DNA of 64,000 nucleotides from Bos javanicus (GCF_032452875.1 NC_083880.1:55006829-55070828); one strand, 5' to 3'; counted from the first letter of the stretch, positions 47,096 through 58,471 are shown. A program made the numbers and translations. Notes: generated by a model not told the origin, from the letters alone.

Positions 47096-49779
47096 TAAAA
47101 CCTTGTTGGGTGGATGAATGAATGAATCAGCCAGTCAGTGGATAGGCTTCTCCTCTGTGAGGGCTTGCAGGGGGTCTGATTTCTCTAATCTAGGGCTTAT
47201 GTGGTCGGGACATTGCTTCCTTGTTGGACTGGACATTTTGAATCCCAAATGCTGGCTGTTTTGATAAATGGAGAAACTCAAGCTGCAGGCCATAATCTCC
47301 GAGGATATCCTGGTGAGCTGAGAAGAGGGGCCTATGTCTCCTACCCTCAGCCAGCCTTTCCCGGTGTCTTGGGGCGGTTCCTTGCCATTCTGGGGTTTGA
47401 ATACCCGTCCTTGGGACAGAGACCTCAAGGCAGGAGGCTCTGTGAACAGCCACGTGGGGACCTGCCTCATTTATCCCCAACTGCCTTGGCCAAGTTGGAC
47501 CCAGCACAGAGGACTCTAGGTCCCCGTCCACCCAAAGTCAAGGCCCCAAGAGTTGGTACCTTTGGTGACCTCAGAGGCCTTGATCTCAGGGCTGGGCCAG
47601 GAGTGTGGCCATCAAGAGAAGGGTCTCTGTTCTTGTGTGACTTGGGCTGGTGGCTTCCTGGGCTCTGCGCAGGCTGCTGGTCCTATCGCCTTGTAGGGCG
47701 AATGTGGGGGCTCATGAGGTCATGCGTGTATGTGCCGATAGGGGGCGCTCACCGCACACAGCCACGGCCAATCTCAAACCTCTGGGCCAGCTGTGGCCTT
47801 CCTGCTTCTGATGGCCTCCTTTCCAGGTCTCCACACTCTGAGTAACTCCCCCAAGGCACACAGCTGGGTCTCCAGTGCCAGGGTCTGAGCTGAGTCCACC
47901 CTCCCCCCATCACATCCCTGCTCCAGCTGCTGTGGTATGAGACCACCAGGGAAAGCTGGAGAACACTGACACCATATGGAACTTGACTGAGACTGTAAAG
48001 GGGTTGCCCTCTGCTCAGACACCCCTCGACTCAGCCCTCCACCCAGGACAGCAGCTGAGGCTGGGGAACAGGCTCCCAGCCAGTGAGGAGAGGGCCAGAG
48101 CCCCTCTCCAAACCCCCATCCAACTCCATCTCCAGAGACCTGGGGAGGGGGTGGAGGTGTGCCCACAAAGCACGACTAGCCAGAGCCGGCCCTGGGATGC
48201 CCATGGCTGAGCACAGGGACGTGAGGTCCTCACCCAGCACCAGTGATGCGGGAAGGCTTAAACGGTGGGAGTGCCTGGCTGCCCACTCTATGAGCTCTCT
48301 GCCTTGGCTTGTCTACCCACCAGCTGGTGCTTGTTCCTGGTGCAGCCTGGTCCACCATGAAAGTCGGGGTGCAGTCAAGGGGAGCTGAGGGAGCCTGTAA
48401 GAGGGGAAAGACTGCTGGTAGTGGGGAGGTACTGAGAGAGGGCTTGGGTGCGCGGTGGTGAGCTGGAGTCTCAACAGCTCTCCCCCAGCATAAGCTGCAA
48501 GATGCCATAGAATCATCAGGCATCCTCTGGGGCTGGGGTGAGGGGCTGGGGTCTCCTCCCTGCAGTCAGCCCTGGGGAGGGGGACAGGGAGCCCAGCACC
48601 CCTCCCTCCCCAAACTTTCTAAAGCACCTCAGGGCTAGAGGAGGGATATGTCCCAGCTTGACCAGGAAGCTGATGTAAGTGTGGGGGTGCCTGTGTGTGC
48701 CAGCATCTGGGGTCCCTCTGCAGCCCCTCCCCCAGCCTCCCGTCCCTACCCCCATGCGCAGACGCGCCTTTCTGTTCTGAGGCTTCCGCGGATGTGCGCC
48801 GCTGGCGACTGAGCGGAGTCGCTGCTTCCCTCTCCCTCGGGCTGTGTTCCCTCGCTGTCTGCTGTCTGATGTGTGTGTGTCTAACTGCCGTTCGTGGGTC
48901 CCCAGCCTGACGCTGGGTGGCTGTTTCCCTGGTCTGTGGGTGTCTGTGTGTCTGCCTACGGGCGTGTCTGTCTGTCTCGCTGTGTGTGTCTCGTCCTTGA
49001 CCCTGTCTATCTGAGCGCTTGTGCCTGGGGGAGGGGGCGCTCCCTCCTGCCGCTCTCCCCGCAGTCCCTCCCGCAGGCGCTAACGCAGCGCGCCGCCTTA
49101 GCTGCGCCTGGAGCGCAGTGACCTCGTCTGTCCCCGCATCAGCGACCTCCCCACCGCGCTGTCCACCGGAGGGACCCCGAGGCTGGGTGCCAGGCCGACG
49201 GTCGCTTTCCCCCAGCCTACGGCCCCCTGAGCTCAGGGTGGGCACGCTGCCTTCCCGGCTGGGTTCGCTGGTTCCCCATCTTCCCTTATGTAACTCCACA
49301 TCTGTCTGCGCCTTGCAGGTCACCCTGGACCCTGCCCTGGGTCCTGCCCAAGGGAAAGTGAGACCCAAAGTCCCACGCATATGGGGGGTGGAGCAAACCC
49401 CTGACCAGGGCACCGGCTATAGGAGACCCCTCCCATTCTTTCTCCTCGGGAGATTCCTTTCTCGGAGTCTTGCTTGCTCGAAGGGTGAAACGAGGAGGGG
49501 GTCCGGTGGGGGCAAGTTCCCCTGAGCGCGGATGCAGGAGTTTCCCCTCACTCCCACTCCGGACCCCCTCAGGCGCCCCAGATCCCGATGAGAGCCAGCC
49601 AGGGGTCACTGGGACAAAGGACACGGGGCAGGTCAAGCGGCCCAGAGATTGGCTCCTGTGTGCGCGGGCGGTTGATCGCAGGCGAGCCCCTAGCTCGGGC
49701 GCCCGCCGTGCCAGGCTCTTCGCCAGCCGGCGTGCGCACTCGAGCTGGGGCTCCGGCGGCCCGGCGGGCACGCGGCGCT

Positions 49780-50206
49780 GTCCGTGGTGCTGCCGGCGCC
49801 GGGCGGGGCGGGGGCGGGGCGAGGGCGGCAGCCAATGGCGGGGGTGCTGCGCGGGGCGCCGGGGGCCGCGGGCTGGGCGCGGGGCTCACTCTGCTGCGCG
49901 CGGCACTCCGGGCGCACGGACGCTCAAGCAGCGGCTCCGGCTCCAGCTCCGCCCCGGGTCCGCTCGGGCTGCAACGGTCGTGCCGCTGGCCCGGTTCGGC
50001 TCAGATTCCGGGCCGGGCTCCCTGGGCGCGGCCCGCCCCGACCCCCGTCTCGGCGCCCGCGGACCATGCGCCGGGCACCCAACGGGGAACCCAGCCGGGC
50101 CGAGAGCCCGCAAAGACCAGGCTCCCGGACCGGGGCCACTCCTGGCCGCCCAGCCGGCGGTCCGCACCCTGCCCCGCGCCCCCGCGTCCCGTGAGCCGGC
50201 GGGGCC
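49780..50206 (+). promoter_or_regulatory. HRH3: HRH3 promoter and 5' UTR (CpG island)
   Basis: Clustered GC boxes at 49801-49828 (GGGCGGGGCGGGGGCGGGGC) are followed by CCAAT at 49832-49836. There is no TATA box, and dense CpG continues into the first coding exon. Transcription probably starts within about 100 nt downstream, but the start cannot be fixed from sequence. Confidence 0.7.
50066..50194 (+). promoter_or_regulatory. Upstream ORF in the HRH3 leader (42 codons)
   Basis: ATG at 50066 has A at -3 (GGACCATGC). It reads 42 codons, rich in Pro, Arg and Gly, to a TGA at 50192-50194, 12 nt before the HRH3 ATG and in the same frame. If it lies in the leader it should capture scanning ribosomes. 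Presence in the mRNA depends on the start site, which is inferred. Confidence 0.55.
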
Positions 50207-50462
50207 ATGGAGCGCTCACCGCCCGACGGGCCGCTGAACGCGTCGGGGGCGCTGGCGGGCGAGGCGGCGGCGGCGGCGGCGGGCGGGGCGCGCGGCTTCT
50301 CCGCCGCCTGGACCGCGGTGTTGGCGGCGCTCATGGCGCTGCTCATCGTGGCCACGGTGCTGGGCAACGCGCTGGTCATGCTCGCCTTCGTGGCGGATTC
50401 GAGCCTCCGCACGCAAAACAACTTCTTTCTGCTCAACCTCGCCATCTCCGACTTCCTCGTGG
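50207..50462 (+). CDS. HRH3: HRH3 coding exon 1
   Basis: Residues 1-85 plus one base: N-terminus with a six-Ala GCG run, TM1, loop 1 and most of TM2. Donor GTGG|GTAAAG. Confidence 0.97.
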
Positions 50463-53400
50463 GTAAAGCCCCCAGCCCCCTCCAGAGTCAGGGGCGCCCA
50501 GCCGGGTCGGGTCAGCGGGGATTGGAACGTGGACCTAGGGTGCTTTTCCTCGGGGACACACCCCGCTAGGAAGCCAGGCCTGGGTAGGGTGTGTCCAGGA
50601 CTTTGGGGAGGTGGGCACAGGGGAAGTTCCTTGCCTCCCGGGCCCGGGACTCGGGCTGGGGAAGGACGTCCCCGGGGAAGGGGTCCGAACGAGCGGGCGC
50701 TCAGCAAGGCGCAAGGCGCTGAGGCCACGGTGCAGCGCGGGCTCCTGCGCCGTAGCCAAACAAAGGCTGCAGCGGACTCAGGACGCGGGGATGGCGCTGG
50801 GGGGAGGCTGGGGGGAGGGGACGTGGAAGGGAGATTTTTAGAGCCGTGTTGGGGGAGGAGGCCGCGGGGAAGGGGGGGTTGGGGAGATGCTCTGAAGCGC
50901 GCGCTCTCACGTGTCCGTGCGCTGCTGCCGGCTGGAGGGGGGGCGGGGCGCAAGGAGGGGGCCGGAGCGCCAGACACCTGTTGGGGCTGAGAGGAGCGTC
51001 TGCCAGCTGCTCAGAGCGGTGCTTGGCGGTGGGAGCCGCCCGCATGGCAGCAGTCAAGTGCCCTTTGAGTCCGGAGAAATGTTTTCCTGGCTTCTGAGCT
51101 GATGAGGAGGAGCTGCCCAAAGGCCAAGATAGGAGCTGGGGTGCAGCGGGGCAGAGAGGAAGGAAATTCTCTTTCCTTCCTTCAGGCACTGGGAGGACTA
51201 GCAAAAGGCCAGGAATGACGCTTTGGGTCTCCTTGTGCCCAGTGGGCCCTACCGCTGGAGCTTTTTCCTGCTCCCAAGTCCAGGAACACAGTGGGGCTGG
51301 AAGTGGGGCAAGGGTTGGAGGCCAGGTGCAGGGCTCAGAGCATGCCTAGGAAGGAGGCGGAGGGTGGATTGCTGGTCCCAGAAAGGGGCCCATTATGTGA
51401 CCCCAGGTCCTGCTGTGGGGGGTCTGACCCCAGGCCCCTGCCCAGCCATGGCCCTCCTCTCCCACAGGGGCGTTCTGCATCCCACTGTATGTGCCCTATG
51501 TCCTGACCGGTCGCTGGCCCTTCGGCCGGGGCCTCTGCAAGCTGTGGTTGGTGGTGGACTACCTGCTCTGCACCTCCTCTGTCTTCAATATCGTGCTCAT
51601 CAGCTATGACCGCTTCCTGTCGGTCACCCGAGCTGTGAGTCTGGGATATGGGTGCCCATGTTCGCTCTCAGGGGGCAGGGTGTCCAGAGGCGGCCAGGAG
51701 ACGCACCAGGCAGGGGGTACGGCCACTTCTGAATGGGCGGTGCTGGGTGGGCTTGGGGTCTGCTCACCTCAGGCACTCTGTAGCCACCTGCCTGCTCAGT
51801 AGCCGTCTGCTGCCAGTAGGACTGGTCCTGGTTTGGGCAGAAGGGGCCGTGTGGACCTGAAGGATGGGGTCACTCCAGCCTCCACCCTGGAGCAGGTCCA
51901 AAGTCCCTGGAACTAAGGGACTATCTGGGGCCAAGGGCCCTTGGTAGAACCTCCCCACGGGTGTGTGTGTGCCTCAGAAAGACAGGCTCCACGAGCTGCC
52001 CTGGGTGTGAGAGGCCACACTTAGGGACCCTGGACTGCCCACACTTCCCATGTCGGAGTCACGCAGGCACAGGGCTGGCTGCAGCACTGCAGCAGAGGTC
52101 AGTCTGGTGCCATCTCCTCTGACGGCTCTGCCAGGCTCCCTCTGCTGGGGCTGTGTCTGTCCTAGTCTAGGGAGGCAGCGGGTCAGGGTGCAGAGAGCGT
52201 GGGTTTGGAGTCAGCTCTGCCCGTGGAGCCCCTCCCCCTGTGGTCTTTCCTGCCTGACCTGAGCCATCAAGAATGTGGGGGCCAGGGTGGAGCAGCCATG
52301 AAGATTAAATGAGATGATATCAAAGATGCCGAGCACAGAGCAGGGCACACGGCAGGTCCTCAAAGGACTGGACAGTGACGTGACTCCTGGGGAGCACACA
52401 GCTGACAGGCAGCCTGGCACAATATTAGGATTCTGAGGGGCGGTTCTGAGCTCATGGGAGAGTCACAGGCCTCAGCCTACCGGGGGTTCATGGAGGATAA
52501 GGGAAGGCATCTTTGCTGAGGAGAGCCCTGCACAGAAGCCTGGAGGCTGCCCAGAGCTCTGGGCGGCACTGTGGCCTGGGCTCAGTCCCCTTGCCTCCTG
52601 ACCCAGCGTGTCCTGCTGCAGGTCTCTTACCGGGCCCAGCAGGGTGACACGCGGCGGGCGGTGCAGAAGATGGTGCTGGTGTGGGTGCTGGCCTTCCTGC
52701 TCTATGGACCCGCCATCCTCAGTTGGGAGTACCTGTCTGGCGGCAGCTCCATCCCCGAAGGCCACTGCTACGCCGAGTTCTTCTACAACTGGTACTTCCT
52801 CATCACGGCCTCCACCCTCGAGTTCTTCACCCCTTTCCTCAGTGTCACCTTCTTCAACCTCAGCATCTACCTGAACATCCAGAGGCGCACCCGTGTCCGG
52901 CTGGATGGAGTGCGCGAGGCAGCCACCACCGAGCTTCCACCGGAGGCCCAGCCCTCTCCACCGCCTGCCGCACCCAGCTGCTGGGGATGCTGGCAGAAAG
53001 GGTGCGGGGAGGCCGTGCCGCTGCACAGGTACGGGGTGGGGGTCAGCGAGGTGACCCCAGGCCCTGAGGCAGGGGAGGTGGCCCTCGGGGGTGGTAGCGG
53101 TGGGGGTGCCGCGGCCTCGCCCACCTCCAGCTCCGGCAGCTCCTCAAGGGGCACCGAGAGGCCTCGCTCACTCAAGCGCGGCTCCAAGCCATCCGCGTCC
53201 TCAGCGTCCCTCGAGAAGCGCATGAAGATGGTGTCCCAGAGCATCACTCAGCGCTTTCGGCTCTCGCGGGACAAGAAGGTAGCCAAGTCACTGGCCGTCA
53301 TCGTGAGCATCTTTGGGCTCTGCTGGGCCCCCTACACACTCCTGATGATCATTCGGGCCGCCTGCCATGGCCACTGCATCCCCGACTACTGGTACGAGAC

Positions 53401-53551
53401 GTCTTTCTGGCTGCTGTGGGCCAACTCGGCCGTCAACCCCGTCCTCTACCCGCTGTGCCACTATAGCTTCCGCCGGGCCTTCACCAAGCTGCTCTGCCCC
53501 CAGAAGCTCAAGATCCAGCCCCACAGCTCCCTGGAGCACTGCTGGAAGTGA
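50207..53551 (+). CDS. HRH3: HRH3, histamine H3 receptor, spliced, complete
   Basis: Seen: exons 50207-50462, 51468-51634 and 52622-53551 join in phase with GT-AG introns to 450 codons and TGA. Class A GPCR features: N-glycosylation NAS at residue 11; TM1 with GNALVM (53-58); D116 (3.32) for the amine; DRF at 133-135 in place of DRY, as in the human receptor; C109-C190 disulfide pair; E208 (5.46); a long Gly/Ser/Pro-rich third intracellular loop; FGLCWAPY (W376); NSAVNPVLYP in TM7. Known: the Gi/o-coupled presynaptic auto- and heteroreceptor that limits histamine and other transmitter release in brain. Human is 445 residues; the five extra are two Ala in the N-terminus and three in loop 3. 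The ATG has a strong Kozak (GCCATGG). Confidence 0.98.
50463..51467. other. HRH3 intron 1
   Basis: Very GC-rich unique sequence continuing the CpG island for the first few hundred bases. No repeat is recognised. Confidence 0.8.
51468..51634 (+). CDS. HRH3: HRH3 coding exon 2
   Basis: Acceptor CCACAG|GGGCG and donor GAGCT|GTGAGT. Residues 86-141: end of TM2, extracellular loop 1, TM3 with Asp116, Thr121 and Val124, and the DRF motif. Confidence 0.97.
51635..52621. other. HRH3 intron 2
   Basis: Unique sequence plus a MIR copy at 52185-52370 (separate entry). Confidence 0.8.
52185..52370 (+). repeat. MIR SINE in HRH3 intron 2
   Basis: It reads AGAGAGCGTGGGTTTGGAGT with CAGCTCTG, then GATTAAATGAGATGATATC and GCCGAGCACAGAGCAGGGCA, MIR text in order. 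Confidence 0.8.
52622..53551 (+). CDS. HRH3: HRH3 coding exon 3
   Basis: Acceptor CTGCAG|GTCTCT. Residues 142-450: TM4, TM5, the loop 3 in which human splice variants differ, TM6, TM7 and the C-tail with Cys-Pro (LLCPQK), ending EHCWK. Confidence 0.97.
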   Translation, partial: VSYRAQQGDTRRAVQKMVLVWVLAFLLYGPAILSWEYLSGGSSIPEGHCYAEFFYNWYFLITASTLEFFTPFLSVTFFNLSIYLNIQRRTRVRLDGVREAATTELPPEAQPSPPPAAPSCWGCWQKGCGEAVPLHRYGVGVSEVTPGPEAGEVALGGGSGGGAAASPTSSSGSSSRGTERPRSLKRGSKPSASSASLEKRMKMVSQSITQRFRLSRDKKVAKSLAVIVSIFGLCWAPYTLLMIIRAACHGHCIPDYWYETSFWLLWANSAVNPVLYPLCHYSFRRAFTKLLCPQKLKIQPHSSLEHCWK

Positions 53552-54670
53552 GCTGGCCTTCCACGGCACAGGATGCTTGAGGCCACTGCCACCCCCTCGA
53601 GGCCCTGGGTTCCTGGGCAGCTGGGCCTTCACGTCCACCTGGCCGCCCTGCAGGCGTGTGCTCTGCCTTGTCTCTGGCCCACCCTAAATGCCATGGCAGC
53701 CTCTCAGACCATCCGCTGGCAGTGGAGGCAGCCTGGTAGGCGGCTGGAAGGGCCCCTGCTGCGTGAGCCAGAACGATGCCACCCAAGTCCTGCTGTAGCC
53801 CAGGAGGGACAATCCAGGGCTCCCAGCCACTCTGTCCACCCCCACGGACAGTGTGATGGCCGGTCGTGTCCTTGCTTTTCACAATTACTGCTCAGTGTCC
53901 TTCCCAAAGCAAGTGCTTGGCGTGCGCTCCAGGCCTCTGGGGCCAGCGCACGGCCCCTGCACGTGCACACACCTGCACACGCCTGCACACCTGCCCTGTC
54001 CCAGACAAGCCCTGGCTGCTGGCTTTGCTGCTGTCCGTCCCCTGCTTGTGGCCGGACCTGGTCCTTCATCCCTCCTCCCTCCAACTTTATCTGCTCCCAA
54101 AGTGCCAGGTGCTCCCCAGGAACCTTGCTCGCGGCAGGTCTCTGCATCTCCATTCTGGGTGTTTCAGGAAGACGGAGAAGAAGAAAACACGTCCATGAAC
54201 TCGATGTTCCTTAGATGTTTAATCAAAAGAGACAAAACTGCTGAGGAGCTCGGGGCTGGATTGGCAGGTGTGGGCTCCCACGCCCTCCTTCCTTGTGTGT
54301 GCCGCTTCTGGCTGAGCCGAGCCAGCTTCTCTGCCCACCCCACCCCCAGCTCGGGTACTGGGCCCCGACTGGAGGCTCTAAGGGTGGCCGGAGCCCCAGA
54401 CACCCAATTGTCCAGAAGGCTGTCCCTCCCACTCCATCTGCTCAACCAGAGTTTCCTGGTTGGGGAGAGGGAAACAGCCAAGCCCCGAGAGTCCTCTCAG
54501 GGCAGTCGGAGGAGCCCAGGGGCCAGGTGCCAAGCCCAGCAGAGGGGCCGCTTTGCCACATCCCATGCACTGGCTGGCGCTCTGCATGCTCTGCTCCCCG
54601 CACACCTGCCGTGCTGCCCCTGCAGACCCTGAAGTCCACACAGTAAAGTGTATTTTTTTATTGGTGCTGA
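53552..54670 (+). other. HRH3: HRH3 3' UTR (end estimated)
   Basis: GC-rich, no open reading. I infer it ends near 54.67 kb, shortly after a variant signal AGTAAA (54642-54647) that precedes a T-rich, GU-rich stretch. No stronger AATAAA on the plus strand is seen between the stop and this point. Confidence 0.55.
54642..54647 (+). terminator. Variant poly(A) signal AGTAAA
   Basis: AGTAAA is followed by GTGTATTTTTTTATTGGTG, a plausible downstream U/GU element, about 1.1 kb after the HRH3 stop. Confidence 0.5.
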
Positions 54671-57600
54671 TTCCTGAGGACTTCATGGGGGTGGCCGAGC
54701 ATTACTTGGAACCCACGGGGACACAGGAGCACCCAGGCAGGCATGAGAGGCAGGCCTGCCCCTCCCCCTGGCCTCAGTGTCTCTTCAAGTGGGGGAGGGG
54801 GCACTGTGATGGGGAGAGAAGTCAGCAGTCATACGAGGGTTTAACCCCAGTATGGGACACGGTGCCCCAGCAGTGCCCCGCCCGCCACTCTCTCTCACTT
54901 CAGGCTTGAAAACAGATGGCACAGCCCCCACCTGCTGCAGCCTGCTTGTCCCAGGACAGGGGTTTGCACTGTTCTCAGCCATGGGGAGCTTTCAGGGGTG
55001 TGGGGGCTGGAGCCGAGCTCAAGAGGACGACGGCCCAAGGCAGGGAGGCATCTCTGGTAGAGTGGCTTCCCGGCCACGGCCTGGAGGCGGGACTGAGTGT
55101 GATGGACGGGGACAGGGAGAAGGAGACGGTGCTGGGTGAGCCTGAGCCCATTGGGCTCCACAGAGGGTCAGACATTGGCCCAGCTGCCCAGAGCCCACTT
55201 GGAAAGAGGGCAAGACCAGCTCAACCTAGGGGTGACATAAACATGGGTGGGTTAGATGCCACTGCCTCCAGGAAGCTTTCCCTCCTTTCCAGCCACGAGG
55301 GCCCTCCCTGCCCTGACCTCACGGACACCCCCTGCTGTGCTGGCACAGCGTCCATAGTCCTGACCACGTTCTCTCTTCCTCTGGCTGAGAGACACTCGGT
55401 GGCCTCAGTGCCAGCGTTATGGCTGGGTGCCGTGGCTCCCGAATCCAGCAGTGAGGTCCAGACAGTGCTCCGACTACAGCAGGAGCACAGCTATTCACAG
55501 CTATTCACAATGTTTAAAATCCACAGTCTTCCTCTTCTAGACATTTTCTCATCAAGCTGGTACTCCTTCCCCTCCATGATCTCTGTCCACCAGAGAGACC
55601 CCTCTGGTCCGGGCAGGGCAACAGTCTTCTTAGTGGCCCAAGGGAGGGCCAAGCCTCAGGTCCGCTCTGGGCCTGGGCACTGTCGGGAGCTGAGCACTGG
55701 GAGCGGGGAAGTGAGGCAGGGTCGGCAGAGGCCACCCACTGCCTGTGGCCAGAGCCTGGGGAAGCCCTCACAGCCCTGGGCCTGGGGTGAGGCTGGCCAC
55801 TGACCTTCCCTGCGGCCCTGCAGACCCGCCTGGCCCCCGGTCTGTGGGCGTCATCTCGCAGCCCAGAGCTGTCTGGAGAAGGACAAAGAGCCCATTCTCT
55901 GCAGCAGTGGGCGCCTCTGCGCTGCTCGCACAGCCAGAGCCCGTGCTGCCCCTCAGCCCGGCCCTGCTAAATGGCTACAAATTGGAGGATAAAAGTGCAG
56001 GCTTTCAAGCAATTTTGCCTTCAATCTCTGGCAACTGCCGCTCCCTGAGCTCCCTTGCAGGGGTGGAGGAGGAGAGAAGACAGACACAGAGTCTATTGGG
56101 TCGTGTCCTGCCACAAACAAACCCGCCAAGGGGGCCTTTCTCCTCGGATCCACTGCTGGGAGCAGAGACAAAGCTGAGCCCAGAGGCAGGAGCTGCCACC
56201 CCCGCGGGCGCCACCCACATTGGCAGCTGCTGTTTACTGAGCACCTACTGTGTGCCAGGCTCTGAGCCGGCCACGGGCTGGTGGGAGGCGGGTAGACAAA
56301 CAATTGGCCCATAAGCAGGGCCGTTCCCACGGGGGTGGAAGATGGGGCTGGGGGGAACAAGAGGAGGGGGCACCTGGCTCGTCAGCCATGTGGACAGGGA
56401 GCCTGTCTGCAGAGCTGTTGTTTCATTCCTTTATTCCACAGACTTCCACTGATTCTAGTGGTGGGTTTGAGCCCATGGGCTGAAAGAAGGGCATGTAAGT
56501 GAAAGGGGCCCAGATGGGCGGCATTGATGCCCTGGGGCCTGGAGGCCGAGATGAGGAGGGTGGCCTTGCTTCTGAGCACAATGATGCCTCCAGAGAGTGA
56601 GCCTGAGGCCCTAGGATGGAGTGCAGTCTGGGTGGCCCGCCTGTGTCAGCCCAGCCCTAATAGTGGGTACCTGGGGGATTTGTGAGGACAAGTGCAGAGA
56701 CTGGCAGAGGCAGCTGAAGAACTGGGCAAAGGTCTGAGGCAGGGTTCTGCCCTGGGCACTCATGGGTGACCTGGCTCCCCTCAGGGCCAGCCTTTGGCCC
56801 TCAGGGAAGCAGGGCTCAGGGCCAACAGGTCTCCAGGACTCCCCCCTCTCCAGGCTGGCACTGGCTTCGTATATCTGGCCACCCCTCCCACCGCGGTGCT
56901 GGCTCTGGGAGAGCCCCCTGGGAACTGGCTCTGCACAGCTGCTGGGTGTGGGTCCTTCTCACCCTGGGGTAGAGTTCCCAGGAGCCCAGCAGGCAGCTCT
57001 CATCCTTCTACAAAAGGCCAAGTTACTCAGCAGTCCTTTAGGGCATCAGGGTCATGATGAGGGAAGACTGGGATCAGCTGGCAGGGCTTCTGGAGGTCTG
57101 AGCCATGGGGAGACCCACCCTGTCTAGCCCCAGCCTCCACCTCCCATCCCGACACTCGTGGCTGGGCTCAGGGGGTGCAGGAACCTTTCCACCAATATTT
57201 ATTGGAGCCTGTATCCTCAGGGACTCCCCACAGAGAGGGGTGGGCTCAGCTCTACACTCAGTAGACCCTGAGAGCTGGGGCCCTGGATGCTGGGCAACCG
57301 GCTCATATCCCACACTCAGCAGCCAGTAGGGGCCAGCATTCTATCCTCCCACCCCCTGGGTCCCTCTGGGCACCACGGGGGGTGTGGTGTGTGAGCGGGT
57401 CCCCGCCCCACTGTGTCCTCCTGGGACTCACCTGCATCCCTGGATGACGAGTACAGTGGAGAAACCTGCCTGGTGATGCATCTGGGAAGGGCTCCCGTGA
57501 GCCTTGGGGATGAACTCAACTGTGCTGATCTTAACCCAAAGCACACAGTGGCGCCTGCTGTATGTTGTGTGTGTGGTGCACAGGAGCTGGGAGAAGTTGC

Positions 57601-58471
57601 CCTTTTGGAGCCAAGAAAGTGGGAGAGAGAAGGGAGAGGTAGGAAGGAAGGTGGAGGAACCTGAACCCAACCACCCAGGTCATGTGGAAAATGTGCTTCA
57701 GGGGAAACTGAGGCCAGGGCAGGGGGCTGCCCCTCCAGAAGGCTAAAGGGACACCCCGCCCTCTCCCACCTTCTCTTCCTCTCCCAAGCCCTACTCTGGT
57801 CACCTGGAAACACACACACTCCTGAGCAAGCCCAAGGCCTCTCATTGCCCAAGCCCAGTGCCTTCTTCTGGTGGCAGCAGCTCCTGCTTTTCCTTTGGGG
57901 ACCATCCCCCCTTCACTCCAGTGGGTCCAGGGGCTGACACCATCCCTGGGCTCCAAGACAGCTATAGGTCCCAGGTATGGCTGGTAAGAACCACCTGGGG
58001 AAAGTTGGGGTAGTGCACATCCCCAGTGTGGCCAGACAGCAGCCGTCCTGGGACTTTGGGGGCCCTGGGAGGCCAATGCTCCCCTGCAGCTGGGGTTGCT
58101 GGCCTGGTGGCCTCCAACACTGTTCTTTAGAGGCCTCTCCATGGAGGGAGCACGCCTGCTGCAGCCAAGGCAGAAGAAAGCCACACTGAGAGCTGGCAGA
58201 TGGGTTCTACCTGCTGCTCTCTGAGCACCTGGATCCAGCCTGGCCTGAAGCTAGAACCTTTTGGTTTCATGAGTCACCAAATGCCCCTCTTTTCCTAAAG
58301 CCAGCACAAAATAACATTTTGTAATGTGATGGCCCAGCTTGGCATCCCTCTGTCTTGGGGTGGGGGAGGGGAAAGAAACATTCCTGCTCATGAGACGGCT
58401 CTGTCTTTAATAAAAAATGAGGAAGTGAGTTAATCATTTAGTAAATAATAATTAGTTGTTTGTGATGATGG

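Larger units (their letters stand above)
34320..49780. other. Intergenic region OSBPL2 - HRH3
   Basis: About 15 kb between the OSBPL2 CpG island and the HRH3 promoter. I found no exon set with splice sites and a conserved protein. Open stretches here are short and lie in GC-rich or SINE sequence. Contents: MIRs, SINEs, a short BovB piece and CA/TG-rich tracts (separate entries). Unique GC-rich sequence fills 39.2-46.4 kb and 47.1-49.7 kb. Confidence 0.7.

Noticed and set aside
49470..50990. Long open frames (255, 292 and 253 codons) around HRH3 exon 1
   Set aside because: They are out of frame with HRH3 or antisense to it, low in complexity and explained by GC content.
53051..53278. Alternative in-frame pseudo-intron GAG|GTGACC to AAG|GTAGCC in HRH3 exon 3
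   Set aside because: The length is a multiple of three, but the acceptor has no polypyrimidine tract and I know of no isoform with these ends.
54656..54661. TTTATT, i.e. AATAAA on the minus strand, as an MTG2 poly(A) signal
   Set aside because: It is about 9 kb beyond the MTG2 stop and inside the T-rich element that follows the HRH3 signal.
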